Shown in pieces: positions 63,301-64,000 of a DNA stretch of 64,000 nt. Position 1 is the stretch's first letter. Every line of letters starts with the position of its first letter. The position numbers were made by a program, and so were the translations under genes. Under the pieces are notes generated by a model. It was not told where the DNA came from. It made no database searches and saw only the letters and a list, made by a program, of their open reading frames with translations. The stretch is from contig CP114481.1 in assembly GCA_027186245.1 (NCBI GenBank), positions 25,637,501-25,701,500 on the forward strand. Direction: 5' to 3'. The DNA is from Coriaria nepalensis. Its lineage: Eukaryota; Streptophyta; Magnoliopsida; Cucurbitales; Coriariaceae.

Positions 63301-64000
63301 ATATGACTTTAAAGCTAAAAAAATGCATAGTTGCCTTCAATAGATCAATTACAAGTTATGCATGAAGGTCGTGTCTTAAATGCAAAAATAGAATTGGTTC
63401 GAAGTGCTTTCAAACAATTTAATGAAATGAAAAGACTCAATGATATACTTTTTAAGTCTAAAATAATGCATTGTTGTCGTCAATAAATTAATTGCAAGTT
63501 ATGTAAGAAAATCATGTTTGAAGGGTGAAAATAGAATTCATCCGAATTCTTTTAGTATGATTTATTGACCAGAAGAGACTCAGTGACATGACTTTAAGGC
63601 TAAACAAATGCATTGTTGCCTTCAATAGATCAACTGCAAGTTATGCACGAAAGTCATGTTTAAATGCTGAATTTCGTTCGAAGCAATTTAGAATGACTTA
63701 ATGACTAAAAGAGGCGCAATAATATGACTTTAAGGCTAAAAAAATGCATAGTTGGCTTCAATAGATCAATTACAAGTTATGCATGAAAGTCGTGTCTTAA
63801 ATGCAAAAATAGAATTGGTTCGAAGTGCTTTCAAACAATTTAATGATATGAAAAGACTCAATGATATACTTTTTAATTTTAAAACAATGCATTGTCGTCG
63901 TCAATAAATTAATTGCATGTTATGTAAGAAAATCATGTTTGAAGGTCGAAAATAAAATTCGTTCGAATTAATTTAGTATGATTTATTGACTAGAAGAGCC
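60371..64000 (+). repeat. Return of the 10.9-13.9 kb block, then rare-C unit
   Basis: From about 60.6 to 63.6 kb the sequence follows 10.9-13.94 kb, offset 49690 bp: 'gattagccgc', 'gtcctaaaggc' (61270), 'tgttgttgtcaataaaataa' (about 61790), the rare C (62191), 'tgacattagggc', 'gactttaaagc' and 'ccgaattcttttagtatg'. Private changes include 'cttgaatag' near 61098 and 'gttatgttcaaagg' near 61550. At about 63.64 kb an A monomer joins 'gatcaactgcaag' to 'aaatgctgaatttcg', jumping back to a rare-C unit (63875), where the window ends inside the array. Confidence 0.86.

Larger units (their letters stand above)
1..64000 (+). repeat. Satellite DNA array, 421-bp trimeric unit
   Basis: The entire window is a head-to-tail tandem array. 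Unit starts, taken at the 'gactttaagg' head of monomer A, fall at 5, 426, 847, 1268, 1689, 2110, 2531, 2952 and 3373, exactly 421 bp apart. The same spacing, with occasional 1-bp indels, continues to the end. About 153 units are present, all in the same orientation, with no insertion or unique spacer. Each unit holds three related monomers (A 136, B 141, C 144 bp). Stops occur in all frames of the typical unit, so the array is non-coding. The size and homogeneity are those of eukaryotic heterochromatic satellites, typically centromeric or pericentromeric; that location is inferred. I do not recognise the satellite family. Confidence 0.97.

Noticed and set aside
1..64000. CRISPR array
   Set aside because: The repeats are contiguous 136-144-bp homologous monomers with no unique spacers. 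The 421-bp period and lack of cas genes exclude it.
1..64000. Primate-type alpha satellite
   Set aside because: The trimer of 136, 141 and 144 bp does not fit a 171-bp monomer, and the sequence does not resemble alpha satellite as I know it. Only a partial CENP-B-box-like match exists.
1..64000. Transposable element insertion or LTR tandem
   Set aside because: No coding remnants, terminal inverted repeats, poly-A tails or target-site duplications interrupt the array. Monomer phase is kept throughout.
1..64000. Ribosomal DNA spacer subrepeats
   Set aside because: No rRNA gene sequence or promoter-like unique segment appears in 64 kb, so an intergenic spacer is unlikely.
1..64000. Telomeric or simple microsatellite repeats
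   Set aside because: No runs of short telomere-like units were found. The longest simple tract seen is an A7-A8 in B monomers.
1..64000. Bacterial or phage operon content
   Set aside because: There are no long open frames on either strand and no ribosome-binding or terminator architecture. Tandem repetition explains all of the sequence.
1..64000. Inverted segments or a strand switch marking a palindrome or array boundary
   Set aside because: All A, B and C heads inspected read on the + strand from start to end. No head-to-head or tail-to-tail junction was seen.

Overview
The whole 64-kb window is one uninterrupted, head-to-tail satellite DNA array from a eukaryote. I see no protein-coding gene, RNA gene, transposon, CRISPR array, bacterial operon signal or unique sequence. 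One hand-counted monomer is about one third G+C.

The basic unit is about 421 bp and made of three related but distinct monomers in fixed order: A (136 bp), B (141 bp) and C (144 bp). All three share a head resembling 'ctaaanaaatgcat', a middle 'caagttatg' and a tail like 'aatttagaatgatttaatga', so the trimer arose from a roughly 140-bp ancestor. About 153 trimer units (some 456 monomers) fill the window, all on the same strand. At least three linked unit subfamilies alternate (B1-C1, B2-C2, B3-C3, described below).

Above the trimer lie nested higher-order repeats (HORs), which I located by following private variants and measuring their offsets. Region by region: 1-6.5 kb, tandem duplication of 3368 bp (8 units); 5.47-10.52 kb, tandem duplication of 2527 bp (6 units), its first copy overlapping the previous duplication; 10.5-14.0 kb, a block that returns about 49.7 kb downstream; 14.7-16.9 kb, mixed units; 16.9-27.4 kb, two related 4-5 kb segments offset by 6178 then 5757 bp, separated by a segment copied from 12.6-14.0 kb; 26.4-29.5 kb, tandem duplication of 1547 bp including a two-monomer unit; 29.5-32.85 kb, more diverged 1262-bp (3-unit) repeats; 32.85-35.15 kb, mixed units; 35.15-43.55 kb, two 3.35-kb copies offset by 5052 bp with an 842-bp duplication between them; 43.55-45.2 kb, units like those at 2.2-3.4 kb; 45.2-60.4 kb, tandem duplication of 7159 bp (17 units) plus the start of a third copy; 60.6-63.6 kb, the return of the 10.9-13.9 kb block.

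Recent copies differ at only a few positions per several kilobases, so amplification of multi-unit blocks is recent or continuing. This is the expected structure of pericentromeric or centromeric heterochromatin (or another large heterochromatic block). The taxon cannot be named from the sequence. CpG is not depleted in the hand-counted monomer, which leans toward a lineage or locus with little cytosine methylation. The only open reading frame of 60 codons is a by-product of a one-base deletion in a B monomer and is not considered a gene.
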